A DNA stretch of 5,903 nucleotides from an uncultured Clostridia bacterium (GTDB taxonomy: Bacteria > Bacillota > Clostridia > RUG12999), in NCBI GenBank assembly GCA_938005345.1, contig CALLNG010000311.1, positions 1 to 5,903 on the forward strand, in the 5' to 3' direction. The notes beneath the pieces were generated by a model. The model was not told where the DNA came from. It made no database searches and saw only the letters and a list, made by a program, of their open reading frames with translations. The translations under genes were made by a program, and so were the position numbers. This document shows, one piece after another, positions 1-4,905 of this stretch; the first letter of the stretch is position 1; every line of letters starts with the position of its first letter.

Positions 1-119
1 GTAAGAGGCGCAGCTGGAACCGTTTGGCAGATGCTAAGCGAACATTCATAAAATTGCGCCATGTATCTTGATAAAAAATGGCGGGGCATACGGCGGGCAA
101 ATAAAGCAGGACGGCAGGT
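1..119. other. Upstream flank, possible 3' end of an unseen gene
   Basis: No gene can be named here. Two + strand frames are open from the window edge: one reads 16 codons to TAA at 49-51, the other 22 codons to TGA at 69-71. Either could be the tail of a gene lying mostly outside the window. The strong + strand terminator just downstream supports an upstream + strand gene, but the peptide tails are too short to recognise. A weak CGCCAT/ATGGCG inverted repeat (57-62 and 78-83) lies in between and has no T-tract. Confidence 0.3.
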
Positions 120-154
120 AAGAACGCTTATCAGGTGATGGGCGTTCTTTTTTT
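120..154 (+). terminator. Rho-independent terminator of the upstream unit
   Basis: The arms AAGAACGC (120-127) and GCGTTCTT (142-149) pair perfectly. The helix continues inward through two possible G-U pairs, then A-T, T-A and C-G, to a four-base loop at 133-136. The right arm runs into a T-tract at 148-154. This is a textbook intrinsic terminator for + strand transcription, and it separates whatever lies upstream from the sigma-factor unit. Confidence 0.88.
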
Positions 155-245
155 GCGTAGAGGTGGTTTGGGAATTTGATTTAAGACAGGAGGAACAGGG
201 GAAACCGTAGTGGAAAAGAGGGGGCATCCAAAACGAAAAACCATC

Positions 246-274
246 TTGAAAGTATTGGTATATCAGTATATAAT
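246..274 (+). promoter_or_regulatory. Sigma-A-type promoter of the sigma-factor cluster
   Basis: A -35 box TTGAAA (246-251) is followed by an exact 17-base spacer and a perfect -10 box TATAAT (269-274). The expected transcription start is near 281, which is where the AGGAGGTG ribosome binding site of the first small ORF begins, so the transcript would have almost no leader. The promoter lies downstream of the terminator at 120-154 and is the only strong promoter seen ahead of the sigma gene. It looks like a housekeeping promoter, so the sigma factor may be made constitutively and controlled mainly by its membrane partner. Confidence 0.75.
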
Positions 275-280
275 AGACAC

Positions 281-288
281 AGGAGGTG
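281..288 (+). promoter_or_regulatory. Strong ribosome binding site of the small ORF
   Basis: AGGAGGTG is a near-perfect match to the anti-Shine-Dalgarno sequence and lies five bases before ATG 294. It favours translation from 294 over the in-frame GTG at 210, which has only a weaker AGGGGA-like site and lies upstream of the promoter. Confidence 0.6.
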
Positions 289-293
289 TTGGC

Positions 294-488
294 ATGCAGA
301 AATTATGCAGTATGATAGGAATGACGAAAAATTGGAAAAATCCTCATGGGAGGATACAGGTTTTGTGTGCGCCGGAAAGAATAAATGGCGCTGCAAAGGC
401 CGGCGGTGTATGGGGATTGCCTGCAAATGCAAAAAAGCCTAGTGATTCGGGGAAAAAGAATAGATGTTCTATGAAAGGAGCGGTTTGA
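294..488 (+). CDS. Small basic ORF coupled to the sigma gene, function unknown
   Basis: This is a 64-residue ORF of no recognised family. Three signals suggest it is translated: a near-consensus promoter immediately upstream, an AGGAGGTG ribosome binding site at ideal spacing, and a TGATG junction in which its stop (486-488) overlaps the ATG of the sigma gene at 488 by one base. That arrangement usually means translational coupling. The product is rich in Lys and Arg, has cysteines at residues 5, 24 and 58, and shows no signal peptide or membrane segment. It could be a regulatory leader peptide, a small protein partner of the sigma factor, or a decayed ORF kept only for coupling. The residue composition is not strongly protein-like, so a chance ORF remains possible. 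An in-frame extension to GTG 210 exists but begins before the promoter. Confidence 0.45.
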   Translation: MQKLCSMIGMTKNWKNPHGRIQVLCAPERINGAAKAGGVWGLPANAKKPSDSGKKNRCSMKGAV

Positions 489-1036
489 TGTTCTTTGCAG
501 CAATTCAGAATGAACAGGACAAGACAAAAGTAGAACGGCTGTATTATCAATACCGCCACCTGATGTACCGGGAAGCCGCTTTTATTGCGGGCAATGCGCA
601 GGATGCGGAAGATGCTGTTTCGGAGTCATTTATCCGAATTATTAACAATTTACATAAAATAGACGAAAATAATGATGCCCGCACGCGGACTTTTTTAGTT
701 ATCATATGTCGAAATGTGGCGAAAGATGTGTTCAAAAAGAAAGTGCACACCGCCGAATATGACGATGAAACGTATGAACATCAGAATGGTAGCGCCAATC
801 TTGACGACATTATTATCAGTAAAGAAACGTTTGCTCATGCAAAAGAAGCAATTAAGTCGCTTGATGCAAAATATCAGGATGTGCTTCTCTTAAAACGGGT
901 ATATGGTTTCAGCCGGGAAGAAATTGCCAAAATTTTCGGAATAACGGTGGAGACGGTCAAAAAGCGGCTTGTCCGTGCCAATCAGATGATTCTGAAACAA
1001 TTGGAAAAGGAGGGAATTCAGTATGGGCGAAAATAA
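488..1036 (+). CDS. ECF-like sigma-70 family RNA polymerase sigma factor
   Basis: This 182-residue protein has the two-domain layout of extracytoplasmic-function sigma factors, which direct RNA polymerase core to a small set of promoters. Region 2 spans about residues 14-85, including the AQDAEDAVSESF segment (37-48) typical of region 2. A short acidic linker follows, then region 4 at about 124-172 with the helix-turn-helix core SREEIAKIFGITVETVKKRL (142-161), which reads the -35 element. There is no region 1.1 or 3. ATG 488 is chosen because AAAGGAG (474-480) lies seven bases upstream; an in-frame ATG at 464 has no such site. The gene overlaps the small ORF by one base and the following membrane-protein gene by 14 bases. 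The overlap with a DUF4367-like gene suggests that protein controls its activity. The target promoters are unknown. Confidence 0.93.
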   Translation: MFFAAIQNEQDKTKVERLYYQYRHLMYREAAFIAGNAQDAEDAVSESFIRIINNLHKIDENNDARTRTFLVIICRNVAKDVFKKKVHTAEYDDETYEHQNGSANLDDIIISKETFAHAKEAIKSLDAKYQDVLLLKRVYGFSREEIAKIFGITVETVKKRLVRANQMILKQLEKEGIQYGRK

Positions 1037-1700
1037 AAAACTCAATCAAATACTGGATGAAATCATTGATGATGCGGCTAATGCTGCGGCGGAAGACATT
1101 GGGAATCAAATGAAGAATCCGCAAGAAGAGATTGAATTTTCCGAACGTCATGAAAAGATCATGCAGCAACTGTTTCAGAAGGAGCGGAAAAAGGCGAGGA
1201 AAAAGAAATGGATTTCCTATACCAAAAGAGCGGCTTGTTTTTTGCTCGCGCTGGTGGTGATATCAGGGATAACCATTTTCAGTGTAGATGCTTGGCGAGT
1301 AAAGTTTCTGAATTTTGTGCTGGAAGGCGGGGAACCGAATTCGAATTATAATTTCAACGAAGGCGGAAATGCATATTCCGATGGAGAAATTACCTTGGGC
1401 TATTTGCCCGAGGGGTTTGAATTGGTAGAAAATGTTTCAAGCAGAGAAAATATTTCACTAACCTTTGCAAAGGGCGATTGGTATTTTACATTCAAGGTAA
1501 GCAGTATTGATATTAATTCAAGCATAGATACAGAAGACGGCAATACCGAACGAATCACGATCAATGGGAATGAAGCAATTTTTACTACAAATCCCAATAT
1601 TAATGCAGTGATTTGGCATGACGACAAATATTCTTATCGTGTGTTAGGAAATATTACGAAGGAAGAACTGATTCAAATTGCAAAAAATGTAGAAAAATAA
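1023..1700 (+). CDS. DUF4367-like membrane protein, probable anti-sigma factor
   Basis: This 225-residue protein is probably the membrane-anchored regulator of the sigma factor encoded just before it. Residues 1-69 are charged and helical, ending in a Lys/Arg-rich stretch (about 52-69) typical of a cytoplasmic juxtamembrane region. A single hydrophobic segment spans about 70-88. The remainder, predicted outside the cell, resembles the DUF4367 fold: YLPEGFEL near 127-134, an NGNEAIF segment (181-187), a Trp-Asp motif (W198 to D200), and a C-terminal GNITKEELIQIA stretch (209-220). ATG 1023 has AAGGAGGG (1007-1014) eight bases upstream, and the start lies inside the sigma gene, so the two are co-translated. 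By analogy with other sigma/DUF4367 pairs, the N-terminal part would hold the sigma factor and the outer domain would sense an envelope signal. The signal and release mechanism cannot be read from the sequence. A zinc-binding anti-sigma motif is not seen. Confidence 0.82.
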   Translation: MGENKKLNQILDEIIDDAANAAAEDIGNQMKNPQEEIEFSERHEKIMQQLFQKERKKARKKKWISYTKRAACFLLALVVISGITIFSVDAWRVKFLNFVLEGGEPNSNYNFNEGGNAYSDGEITLGYLPEGFELVENVSSRENISLTFAKGDWYFTFKVSSIDINSSIDTEDGNTERITINGNEAIFTTNPNINAVIWHDDKYSYRVLGNITKEELIQIAKNVEK

Positions 1701-1727
1701 AAAATTTTGAAATATTTTGTCCCCGTG

Positions 1728-1778
1728 TCCTCCCTAAATGAGTTCTATGTATGAAAACTTATTTAGGGAGGAATTTTT
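1728..1778 (+). promoter_or_regulatory. Hairpin sequestering the ribosome binding site of the secreted-protein gene
   Basis: The left arm (1728-1744) and right arm (1756-1772) form a continuous 17-bp helix with a single G-T wobble (1740/1760) and an 11-base loop (1745-1755). The Shine-Dalgarno sequence AGGGAGGA (1765-1772) of the next gene lies entirely in the right arm, paired with TCCTCCCT (1728-1735). Five T (1774-1778) follow directly, up to the ATG at 1779. Transcripts coming through from the sigma cluster should fold this way, either terminating here or carrying a masked start site. A transcript beginning inside or after the left arm could not form it. The perfect pairing over the ribosome binding site is seen in the sequence; the regulatory meaning is inference. 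Confidence 0.8.
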
Positions 1779-2219
1779 ATGAAAAAACCAACAGGAAAAA
1801 AAGTAATGGCTATTCTTGCTGCTGCAACTATATGTTGTGGCTTATCCAACGTGGCTGTATTAGCCGCAGAGCCGACAGTAGTAGCGGATAGCGGTATTGT
1901 TTCCCCTCTGAATGTGGCTATAACGGCAACAGACAACAATTTAACATTGGGTTGGTTTGGAAAACTGACTTGTTACGGTTATACTTCTGTACAATACGGA
2001 TATAAAGCCGAAGTTGTCGTAGAGCTTCAGCAAAACAATGGGGGCTGGAATACCATAAAAACATGGAGCAGCACTGGCGGAACTGCGGCGGAAGTAGATG
2101 AAGACTATTATGTGGAAGGCGGATATGCTTACAGATTGAAGCTCACCCATAGAGCGTATGATGCAAACTGGAACCAACTTGAAAGTTTTGTAAAATACAG
2201 CAAAACGGTTTATAATTAA
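1779..2219 (+). CDS. Small secreted protein of unknown function
   Basis: This 146-residue protein starts with a clear Sec signal peptide: a basic n-region (KKPTGKK), a hydrophobic core at about 9-29 and an Ala-rich cleavage site around residues 29-30, leaving about 116 mature residues. There is no good lipobox, sortase motif or second membrane segment, so it is probably released or loosely wall-bound. The mature part alternates Thr, Val, Tyr and Trp in a beta-rich pattern, with NNGGWNTIKTWSSTGG (37 residues before the DEDYYVEGGYAYRLKLTHRAY segment ends) and a YSKTVYN C-terminus. It resembles the short exported all-beta proteins found in gut Clostridia (possibly the DUF6147 type; unverified). 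The mature part has no cysteine other than one near residue 68. Its place behind the sigma/anti-sigma pair, and its start site buried in a hairpin, suggest it is an output of that system. Confidence 0.78.
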   Translation: MKKPTGKKVMAILAAATICCGLSNVAVLAAEPTVVADSGIVSPLNVAITATDNNLTLGWFGKLTCYGYTSVQYGYKAEVVVELQQNNGGWNTIKTWSSTGGTAAEVDEDYYVEGGYAYRLKLTHRAYDANWNQLESFVKYSKTVYN

Positions 2220-2269
2220 ACTGCATTCTTTTGTTATCAAAATAAAAGAAAATATAGTAAGGACGGGGA

Positions 2270-2749
2270 TGATTTCTATGGACTAGGGAAAAACATAACA
2301 TTCGTAATGCAACAGTAGCAGCTTGCCATAACGGCGCCATGGAACAAATCAATATGGCAGGCGATGACAGATCCGGAACATGCAAAAACCAATAGGCGCG
2401 GTGTTTATTCTGACGGCACAGAAGGCATCGGGTTTATATTGGATTTGCCGCTGGAGGATCAATAGATCGTTCAGCAGATAAAGCTCCGGAATGGTATCGT
2501 ACGTTGGGCGGCTCTGTTTCGGCCACACTTTTAGGAGGTGCCCAACCCCTGAACGAAGAGGACCGTATGCACTATACTATGGTGCGGTTCCGCTGGAACC
2601 AGGGAACCCAATGGTTTGATCTCGGCGGCAGTCCATGTGACGCGCTGTTACAGGAACGGTGTTTCCGATCAGCTGTTGGAATAACGCTACTGTTGTTTGA
2701 GGATGCAAAGCTGTTGATCCTAGCGATAACAATTTATATCATGACATAG
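2270..2749 (+). pseudogene. Frame-broken remnant of an unrecognised protein gene
   Basis: No intact gene fits here, but protein-like sequence appears in successive frames. An ATG at 2270 behind AAGGAC (2259-2264) runs into TAG after five codons. In another frame, 48 codons after an in-frame TAG (2316-2318) read plausibly as protein, including APWNKSIWQAMTDPEHA and SDGTEGIGFILDLPLEDQ, and end at TAG 2463-2465. The reading then appears to continue in the first frame from about 2465 to TAG 2747-2749, with DRSADKAPEWYRTLGGSVSA, TMVRFRWNQGTQWFDLGG and a hydrophobic C-terminal end. The pattern suggests a decayed gene with at least one nonsense mutation and one frameshift. The family is not recognised. 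It may be a coincidental set of short ORFs, and sequencing error could also contribute. Confidence 0.4.
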
Positions 2750-2843
2750 TTCATTTCCCTTGAAAAATGCTATAAGGAAGTTACCTCTTGCATCATTGTT
2801 TGACAAACAGTTCAAATCATGAAAGATGTTTATATTGCTGTTT
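2750..2843. other. Non-coding spacer with a perfect 13-bp palindrome
   Basis: No coding signal is seen. TGTTTGACAAACA (2797-2809) is a perfect palindrome around a central A. It contains a consensus-like TTGACA (2800-2805), but no -10 box lies at a usable distance. It could be a protein-binding site or chance. Confidence 0.35.
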
Positions 2844-2882
2844 ATCCGGCACCCATCATTTTGATGGATGCCGGATTTTTTT
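2844..2882 (+). terminator. Rho-independent terminator, + strand
   Basis: The arms 2844-2858 and 2862-2876 pair over 15 positions with one C/A mismatch (2852/2868). They enclose a TTT loop and are followed by seven T (2876-2882). It ends + strand transcription coming from the secreted-protein/remnant region and protects the convergent regulator gene. On the minus strand the same hairpin is not followed by a T-tract, so it is not a convincing terminator for the AraC-type gene. Confidence 0.9.
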
Positions 2883-2921
2883 AAATCAAGAAAACCAGTG
2901 GATTGAATCACCGTGACCGCT

Positions 2922-3764
2922 TTATGACCCAGATTTGAAGGCGGAGGGTGGTTTTCCCATTTCCTTTTTAAAACAAGCGCTGAAATAGTTTTGGTTGGAA
3001 TAGCCCAATGCATTGCTCACTTCTGCAACGGTCATGCCGCTTTGCAGCAAAGTGACAGCGCGCTTCATTTTCAAACTAGTAAAGTATTTCATCACGCCCA
3101 TGCCCGCATAATGGGAAAACACTTTTTTTAAGTTGCCGACGCTCATATGGCAAAGGGAAGCAATTTCTGCGAGAGTAAAATTCCGGTCTAGGTTGGCGGA
3201 CAGCAGCTCTGTGATATTAGAAAAGGCACGCGCTCCGCTGGACTGGACAACCTGCCCTGAAACGCTGGAGATTTGCTGGGTATGAAGCAAAAAAGTTTCC
3301 AGTCCGTTGAGGAACAACTGCCCTGCAATGGGATCCTTTTTTACGCCGCGAATTCCCGCCCCATCTAATATGAAGACCTTTGGCGTTAAAGACAGTAAGG
3401 ATTCGAGCTCTGTGATGCGTTGATAGGGTAAATGGTAGACTTTGTTTTCAAAGGCATCCATTCCTTCTGCTTCAAATGCCATTATGATTAAATCGGCCGG
3501 AAAATCACCCAATGTCCATAAACGGTGAAACTCCATGGGCTTATGAAACACAATTTGCCCAGGAACAAGAGACATGACACGGTTCTCTGTGGCAACGCCT
3601 AAATTCCCGCTTATAACACATACCATTTCCCAAAAGTCGTGGTATTCCCCGTCAAACCGGTATCCCGGCTCGTGTTGCACCCGAAAGCTGGAAACAATCC
3701 CGCCGACGCGCAGCGGGCGCTCCATATAATACCGGGGAAAATCCCAGGAAGAATGAGGCTTCAA
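2922..3764 (-). CDS. AraC-family transcriptional regulator
   Basis: This 280-residue protein has the classic AraC layout. An N-terminal cupin-like sensor (about 15-95) contains YHDFWEMVCVISG (41-53) and VPGQIVFHKPMEFHRLW (67-83), the usual small-molecule or sugar-binding fold. A C-terminal pair of helix-turn-helix motifs binds DNA: the first at about 197-217 (TLAEIASLCHMSVGNLKKVF) and the second at about 245-266, with the signature GYSNQNYFSACFKKEMGKPPSAF at 254-276. The start is TTG at 3764, supported by GGGGAGGG six bases upstream; the next Met is at codon 14, inside the sensor. It is transcribed divergently from a GH29-like/GH109-like gene pair across a 154-bp region with repeated half-sites. 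It is therefore probably the local activator of that pair and may control itself. The inducer is unknown but likely a mono- or oligosaccharide. Confidence 0.94.
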   Translation of the reverse strand: MKPHSSWDFPRYYMERPLRVGGIVSSFRVQHEPGYRFDGEYHDFWEMVCVISGNLGVATENRVMSLVPGQIVFHKPMEFHRLWTLGDFPADLIIMAFEAEGMDAFENKVYHLPYQRITELESLLSLTPKVFILDGAGIRGVKKDPIAGQLFLNGLETFLLHTQQISSVSGQVVQSSGARAFSNITELLSANLDRNFTLAEIASLCHMSVGNLKKVFSHYAGMGVMKYFTSLKMKRAVTLLQSGMTVAEVSNALGYSNQNYFSACFKKEMGKPPSAFKSGS

Positions 3765-3770
3765 TGTAAT

Positions 3771-3778
3771 CCCTCCCC
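3771..3778 (-). promoter_or_regulatory. Ribosome binding site fixing the TTG start of the AraC gene
   Basis: On the minus strand this reads GGGGAGGG, six bases before TTG 3764. No ATG is available at this position, so this site is the main argument for the non-ATG start. Confidence 0.75.
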
Positions 3779-3790
3779 AAAGTAGCCGAT

Positions 3791-3831
3791 TTTATAGAAA
3801 ATGTGACATATTCTTTATAGTATTCTATAAA
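3791..3831. promoter_or_regulatory. Probable operator for the divergent AraC regulator
   Basis: Three copies of one half-site are present: TTTATAG at 3791-3797 and 3814-3820 (direct, 23 bp apart, about two helical turns) and its inverse CTATAAA at 3825-3831. The last two form a palindrome with a four-base spacer. Between the direct copies lies GAAAATGTGACATATTC (3797-3813), a 17-bp near-palindrome in which seven of eight arm pairs match. AraC-family proteins commonly bind repeated half-sites next to the -35 region. The 3814 copy overlaps the -35 position of the + strand promoter, and the 3791 copy read on the minus strand gives TATAAA, a possible -10 for the regulator gene. Binding by this regulator is inference. 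Confidence 0.6.
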
Positions 3832-3846
3832 AGTTTATCATATAAT
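3818..3846 (+). promoter_or_regulatory. Candidate activator-dependent promoter of the glycan gene pair
   Basis: A perfect -10 TATAAT (3841-3846) has only TAGTAT at the -35 position with 17-bp spacing (3818-3823). The missing -35, overlapped by a TTTATAG half-site, fits a promoter that needs a bound activator. Transcription would begin near 3853, giving a leader of about 66 bases that contains the 10-bp palindrome AAAGGCCTTT (3859-3868). Confidence 0.5.
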
Positions 3847-3918
3847 AACCCTAAAGTCAAAGGCCTTTTGTCATATATTACGTTTACAGTCTGATTGCAG
3901 CGAAGTGGAGGGGATTTT

Positions 3919-4839
3919 ATGAACGGAGCAAATTGGATGGCTGGGAAATATGGTATCATGGTGCATTATTTGCCAGAGTCGGCACCGAGAAGCGGAAAGA
4001 AACAGACCGACTATCAAGTGATGGCGGAAGAGTTTGATGTCGATTTATTTGTAAGGAAAATCAAAGAAATGGGGGCGGCGTGGGCCATTTTTCCGTTTGG
4101 CCAAAATTCCGGGTTTTATTGGAGTCCCAATGCTGTGATTGAGAAATATAGTCCCGGCCGATGTGCAAAACGGGATTTGGTGATGGAAATTGCGGTAGCC
4201 CTAAAAAAAGAAAATATTAGGTTGATTGCCTATATCCCTACAGAAATGGATGGCCAAAGCGAAGAAATGCGCCGCGCTTACAGCTGGGATGAAAGTGCGG
4301 ATAAAAAGGAATTTATGCGAAAATATAGCGAAGTGTTGAGAGAATACGGCGAAAAATTTGGCGATTTAATTGCAGGATGGTGGTTTGACGGTTGTTATAA
4401 CGCGAGGGAGAAAGAATTTTTAAGGACAAGAGACTGGGACAACACGAGATTTGATAAAGAAAATTGGATAACCACTGTGAAAGGCGGCAATAAAGAGCGC
4501 ATTTTTGCCATGTGCACAGGTGCAAACCAGATGGGATATGTCTTTGAAGAAGAGGAATATCTGGCGGGTGAGGCTTCCGGATTGGAAAGATATCCTTCCG
4601 ACCTGAAGTTGCCTGGAAAGCAATGGCACTGTTTGTTTTGGCTCGATTGCCCTTGGGCACACACTACAGTGGGAGAAATCGAGCCGCCGAAATTCGGCGA
4701 TGAAGCACTTATCCGGTATGTGAAAATTTGCCTTGCACAAAAAGGCGCTCTCACGCTGAATATCGGTATTTATGAAGACGGAACGCTTGCGGAAAAAACG
4801 GTACGGCAGATAATCAAATTAAAAGAGAACTTGGATTGA
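3919..4839 (+). CDS. Short GH29-like protein (alpha-L-fucosidase-related)
   Basis: This 306-residue protein resembles the catalytic barrel of glycoside hydrolase family 29, which removes alpha-L-fucose from glycans. It opens with KYGIMVHY (10-17) and FDVDLFVRKIKEMGA (39-53). Then GFYWSPNAVIEKYSPGRCAKRDLV (65-88) matches the family's substrate-loop and DLV-type region. GDLIAGWWFDG (148-158) holds the expected nucleophile, Asp157. The end, LTLNIGIYEDGTLAEKTVRQI (279-299), matches the family's LLNIGP-DG motif. Two oddities stand out: the usual KHHDGF motif is replaced by GQNSGF (61-66), losing the sugar-binding histidines, and the C-terminal beta domain is absent, since family members usually exceed 430 residues. 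No signal peptide is present, so it should act in the cytoplasm. ATG 3919 is preferred because GGAGGGG (3907-3913) lies five bases upstream; the upstream in-frame TTG at 3895 has no such site. The substrate may therefore differ from ordinary fucosides. Confidence 0.75.
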   Translation: MNGANWMAGKYGIMVHYLPESAPRSGKKQTDYQVMAEEFDVDLFVRKIKEMGAAWAIFPFGQNSGFYWSPNAVIEKYSPGRCAKRDLVMEIAVALKKENIRLIAYIPTEMDGQSEEMRRAYSWDESADKKEFMRKYSEVLREYGEKFGDLIAGWWFDGCYNAREKEFLRTRDWDNTRFDKENWITTVKGGNKERIFAMCTGANQMGYVFEEEEYLAGEASGLERYPSDLKLPGKQWHCLFWLDCPWAHTTVGEIEPPKFGDEALIRYVKICLAQKGALTLNIGIYEDGTLAEKTVRQIIKLKENLD

Positions 4840-4905
4840 AAATAGAAATAGAATCGTTTAGGATATATTAGCGGGAAATAATAAAAACCATAGGAGGGAT
4901 ATAGG

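Noticed and set aside
57..83. CGCCAT/ATGGCG inverted repeat as a terminator
   Set aside because: Six pairs with a 15-base loop and no T-tract; the real terminator lies at 120-154.
210..293. In-frame extension of the small ORF to GTG 210
   Set aside because: It begins upstream of the TTGAAA-17-TATAAT promoter, and its ribosome binding site is weaker than AGGAGGTG before ATG 294.
464..487. Earlier ATG for the sigma factor
   Set aside because: No ribosome binding site precedes it, and the extra eight residues overlap AAAGGAG, which is correctly spaced for ATG 488.
2797..2836. Promoter with TTGACA at 2800-2805
   Set aside because: The only AT-rich -10 candidate (TATATT at 2831-2836) is 25 bases away, and a terminator follows at once; the hexamer is better explained as part of a palindrome.
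2844..2882. Bidirectional terminator serving the AraC-type gene as well
   Set aside because: On the minus strand the hairpin is followed by a mixed sequence without a T-tract.
3875..3888. CcpA cre-like site in the leader of the glycan genes
   Set aside because: Only one half (TGTAAACG on the minus strand) fits the consensus; the other half has three mismatches.
4313..4754. Long minus-strand open frames inside the GH29-like gene
   Set aside because: They are antisense to a gene with clear family motifs and have no ribosome binding site or recognisable product.
4840..4905. Separate promoter for the GH109-like gene
   Set aside because: The 66-base gap has no convincing -35/-10 pair and no terminator, so co-transcription is simpler.
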